Both the position numbers and the translations under genes were made by a program. A stretch of DNA of 64,000 nucleotides, taken from NCBI RefSeq assembly GCF_003050905.1, contig NZ_QAOT01000011.1; one strand, given 5' to 3'. The notes beneath the pieces are model-generated. The model did not search any database, was not told the origin of the DNA, and saw only the letters and a list, made by a program, of their open reading frames with translations. The DNA is from Cereibacter_A azotoformans. Its GTDB lineage: Bacteria > Pseudomonadota > Alphaproteobacteria > Rhodobacterales > Rhodobacteraceae. Positions 62,491 to 64,000 of the stretch are shown one piece after another (position 1 is the first letter of the stretch; the number at the start of each line of letters is the position of its first letter).

Positions 62491-63804
62491 ATGGCGCAGA
62501 AGACCGCTGGCCGGGGCAGGGCGACCGATCGCGCCCTCATGGAGATCCCGCGAGAGGCGCTGACCGGCGCGTTGCGCCGCGAGTCGGTGAAAAAGAACGT
62601 GGCGGCGATCCATGTTTCGGGAAAGCTCACGCTTCTCCAGCGCAAGCTGTCGAACGTCCTTCTGCTGAACGCCTACGATCATCTGATCACGCGGCCCAAG
62701 CATTCGATCGATGCACGCACCCTCTGCCTGATGATCGGCTACAACTCGAACGATATGGAGACGCTGAAGGCGTCGCTGCGCAGCCTCGCCGAGACGGTGG
62801 CCGAGTGGGACATGCTCGACCAGAAGGGCCGGCAGGAGTGGGGTGTCTCGTCCCTGCTCTCCTACGCGAAACTGTCCGGAGGCGTCTGCGAATATGCCTA
62901 TTCGCCCGCTCTCGCCGAGAAGCTGCACGATCCGAAGGTGTTCGCTCTCATCAACCTGAACATCCAGCGCAGGTTCACCTCGGGTCACGCGCTCGCGCTT
63001 TATGAGAACTGCTTCCGTTTCGTGCGCACCGGATCGACGGGCTGGTGGCCGATCGACATCTTCCGCCGGCTGATGGGTGTGGATGACAGCGCCTATTACG
63101 AGAACTTCAAGCAGCTGAACGCCAAGATCATCAAGCCCGCGGTCGCCGAGGTGAACAAGAGCTCGAACATCATCGTCACGCCCGAGTTTCGGAAGATGGC
63201 GCGCGCGGTCACCGACATACGGTTCCTCATCAAGGAGAATCCGCAGCTTGCCATGTTCTCGATCGACGATGGCGAGGCCGTGCGCAGCTCGCGCACCTAT
63301 CAGCGGCTGATCGAGGTGGGCGTCGGAGACCGGCTCGCCAGGCAGTGGATCGCGGAACATGGGGAAGCCCATGTGGCTGAAAAGCTCGATTATGTGGCGG
63401 GGCAGGGCAGGGTGGCCAGTCCGGTCCGCTATCTGTCGGCGGCCCTGAGGGATGACTATGCGGTTCCCTCCGCGCCCGAACCTTCGCCGCAGGCGGTCGA
63501 GGCACTCGCGCGCCGGAAGGCGGCCGAGGATGAGCAGGCGCGGGCCGATGCCCTGCGCGAAGCAGCCATCGCTGCCGAACGGAGGGAACGGGCCGAGCGG
63601 ATGGCGAAGGTGCGGGCGGTGGCCGAGTCGCGCAATCCGACTCAGCGCGACGCTGACCGCCGGCTCTTCCTCCGGCGCCTCGAAGGCGAGCTCGAGCGCG
63701 AGGATTTTGCCAGGCATGGTTGGGGATCCGCCCTCAACGCGCGTGCGATCTTTGCCTTCTGGGAGGAGCTGGAACCGGGGATCTTCGACGATCTCGCCGC
63801 CTGA
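62491..63804 (+). CDS. Rep_3-family replication initiator protein
   Basis: 437 residues. The region after ~35 (GKLTLLQRKLSNVLLLNAYDHL) and the two winged-helix repeats (~40-150 and ~160-270, with GWWPIDIFRRLMGV and FKQLNAKIIKPAVAEVN) fit Rep_3/RepB initiators of iteron plasmids. A charged coiled-coil-like tail (~360-415) is additional. It should bind the iterons just upstream and open the origin. The start ATG at 62491 has AGAGG ahead; an ATG ten codons earlier (62461) is the alternative. Confidence 0.88.
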   Translation: MAQKTAGRGRATDRALMEIPREALTGALRRESVKKNVAAIHVSGKLTLLQRKLSNVLLLNAYDHLITRPKHSIDARTLCLMIGYNSNDMETLKASLRSLAETVAEWDMLDQKGRQEWGVSSLLSYAKLSGGVCEYAYSPALAEKLHDPKVFALINLNIQRRFTSGHALALYENCFRFVRTGSTGWWPIDIFRRLMGVDDSAYYENFKQLNAKIIKPAVAEVNKSSNIIVTPEFRKMARAVTDIRFLIKENPQLAMFSIDDGEAVRSSRTYQRLIEVGVGDRLARQWIAEHGEAHVAEKLDYVAGQGRVASPVRYLSAALRDDYAVPSAPEPSPQAVEALARRKAAEDEQARADALREAAIAAERRERAERMAKVRAVAESRNPTQRDADRRLFLRRLEGELEREDFARHGWGSALNARAIFAFWEELEPGIFDDLAA

Positions 63805-64000
63805 GGTGGCGCGCGAGGAACCGTGGGGCAGGGGGCGGAGGCAGCGCCTTCACGGTTCCCGAAGTTATTTAATCTCAACATGTTACATGAAAATTGCAGG
63901 GCGTTGCACTTTTCCTCTTGCGGGTTTTTTTGTGGTTCCCTAGATAGCGCCTCACCGAAGCGGAACGGCGACGGTGACGGGATCGAGAGGCGGCGGCGCT
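63805..64000. other. Region downstream of the initiator gene
   Basis: No gene is visible. An A/T-rich segment (about 63865-63895) and a run of seven T after a short GC stretch (near 63925) may mark the end of the initiator transcript. GGTTCCC and GGAACC fragments resembling iteron halves occur here. Confidence 0.4.

Overview
The window reads as part of a secondary chromosome (chromid) or large plasmid of a purple non-sulfur alphaproteobacterium, most like Rhodobacter/Cereibacter sphaeroides. The evidence is the very high GC, strong G/C third-position bias, frequent ATGA and GTGA gene overlaps, a TAXI-TRAP transporter, and family-level resemblance of many proteins to Rhodobacterales homologues. 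The last ~5 kb carries a plasmid-type origin. This has a ParA/ParB pair (60534-61918 and 59449-60534), palindromic parS-like sites, an array of 22-bp-spaced iterons, and a Rep_3-family initiator (62491-63804). No database search was possible, so the species call is an inference.

1-16401: a partial GNAT acetyltransferase, then a large accessory catabolic locus. It contains a FraB/FrlB-type SIS deglycase, a second degenerate SIS protein, a PfkB sugar kinase (FrlD/FraD-like), a TIM-barrel epimerase (FrlC-like), an asparaginase (compare FraE), an FAD amine oxidoreductase, and a complete carbohydrate ABC transporter (binding protein, two permeases, ATPase). It also holds a tryptophanase-family lyase and an argininosuccinate-lyase-like enzyme fused to the first ~73 residues of an amino-acid ABC ATPase. 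Two local regulators (GntR/HutC and LacI) have recognisable operator-like palindromes. The best reading is uptake and catabolism of Amadori compounds (fructosyl-amino acids).

16648-25733: tRNA-Gly(GCC), an RpoN sigma-54 paralogue, tRNA 2-selenouridine synthase MnmH with an FAD protein that resembles the N-terminal half of SelD fusions, cobalamin-dependent methionine synthase split into two overlapping genes, and an AI-2E-family permease. 26006-36230: signalling and stress genes, including a tandem-PAS GGDEF protein, a zinc metallopeptidase-like protein, a multi-PAS HWE histidine kinase, an alcohol dehydrogenase with an SRPBCC protein, small membrane proteins and a CHASE4-like GGDEF-EAL protein.

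36435-43507: a heme-copper oxidase cluster (HemJ-like and DUF2231 membrane proteins, a subunit II without CuA ligands, a subunit I-III fusion, a small membrane protein), then an ECF sigma/anti-sigma pair, a BI-1 family protein and a DUF2076 protein. 43584-51445: acetate permease with its DUF485 partner, a DUF4157-like protein, NorE/NorF-like genes, a two-component system, a chemotaxis receptor and a tiny membrane protein. 51628-58898: a catabolic unit of beta-keto acid cleavage enzyme, class III aminotransferase, Usp and a TAXI-TRAP transporter, divergent from an RpiR regulator. 58938-64000: a YqaE peptide and the replication/partition region.
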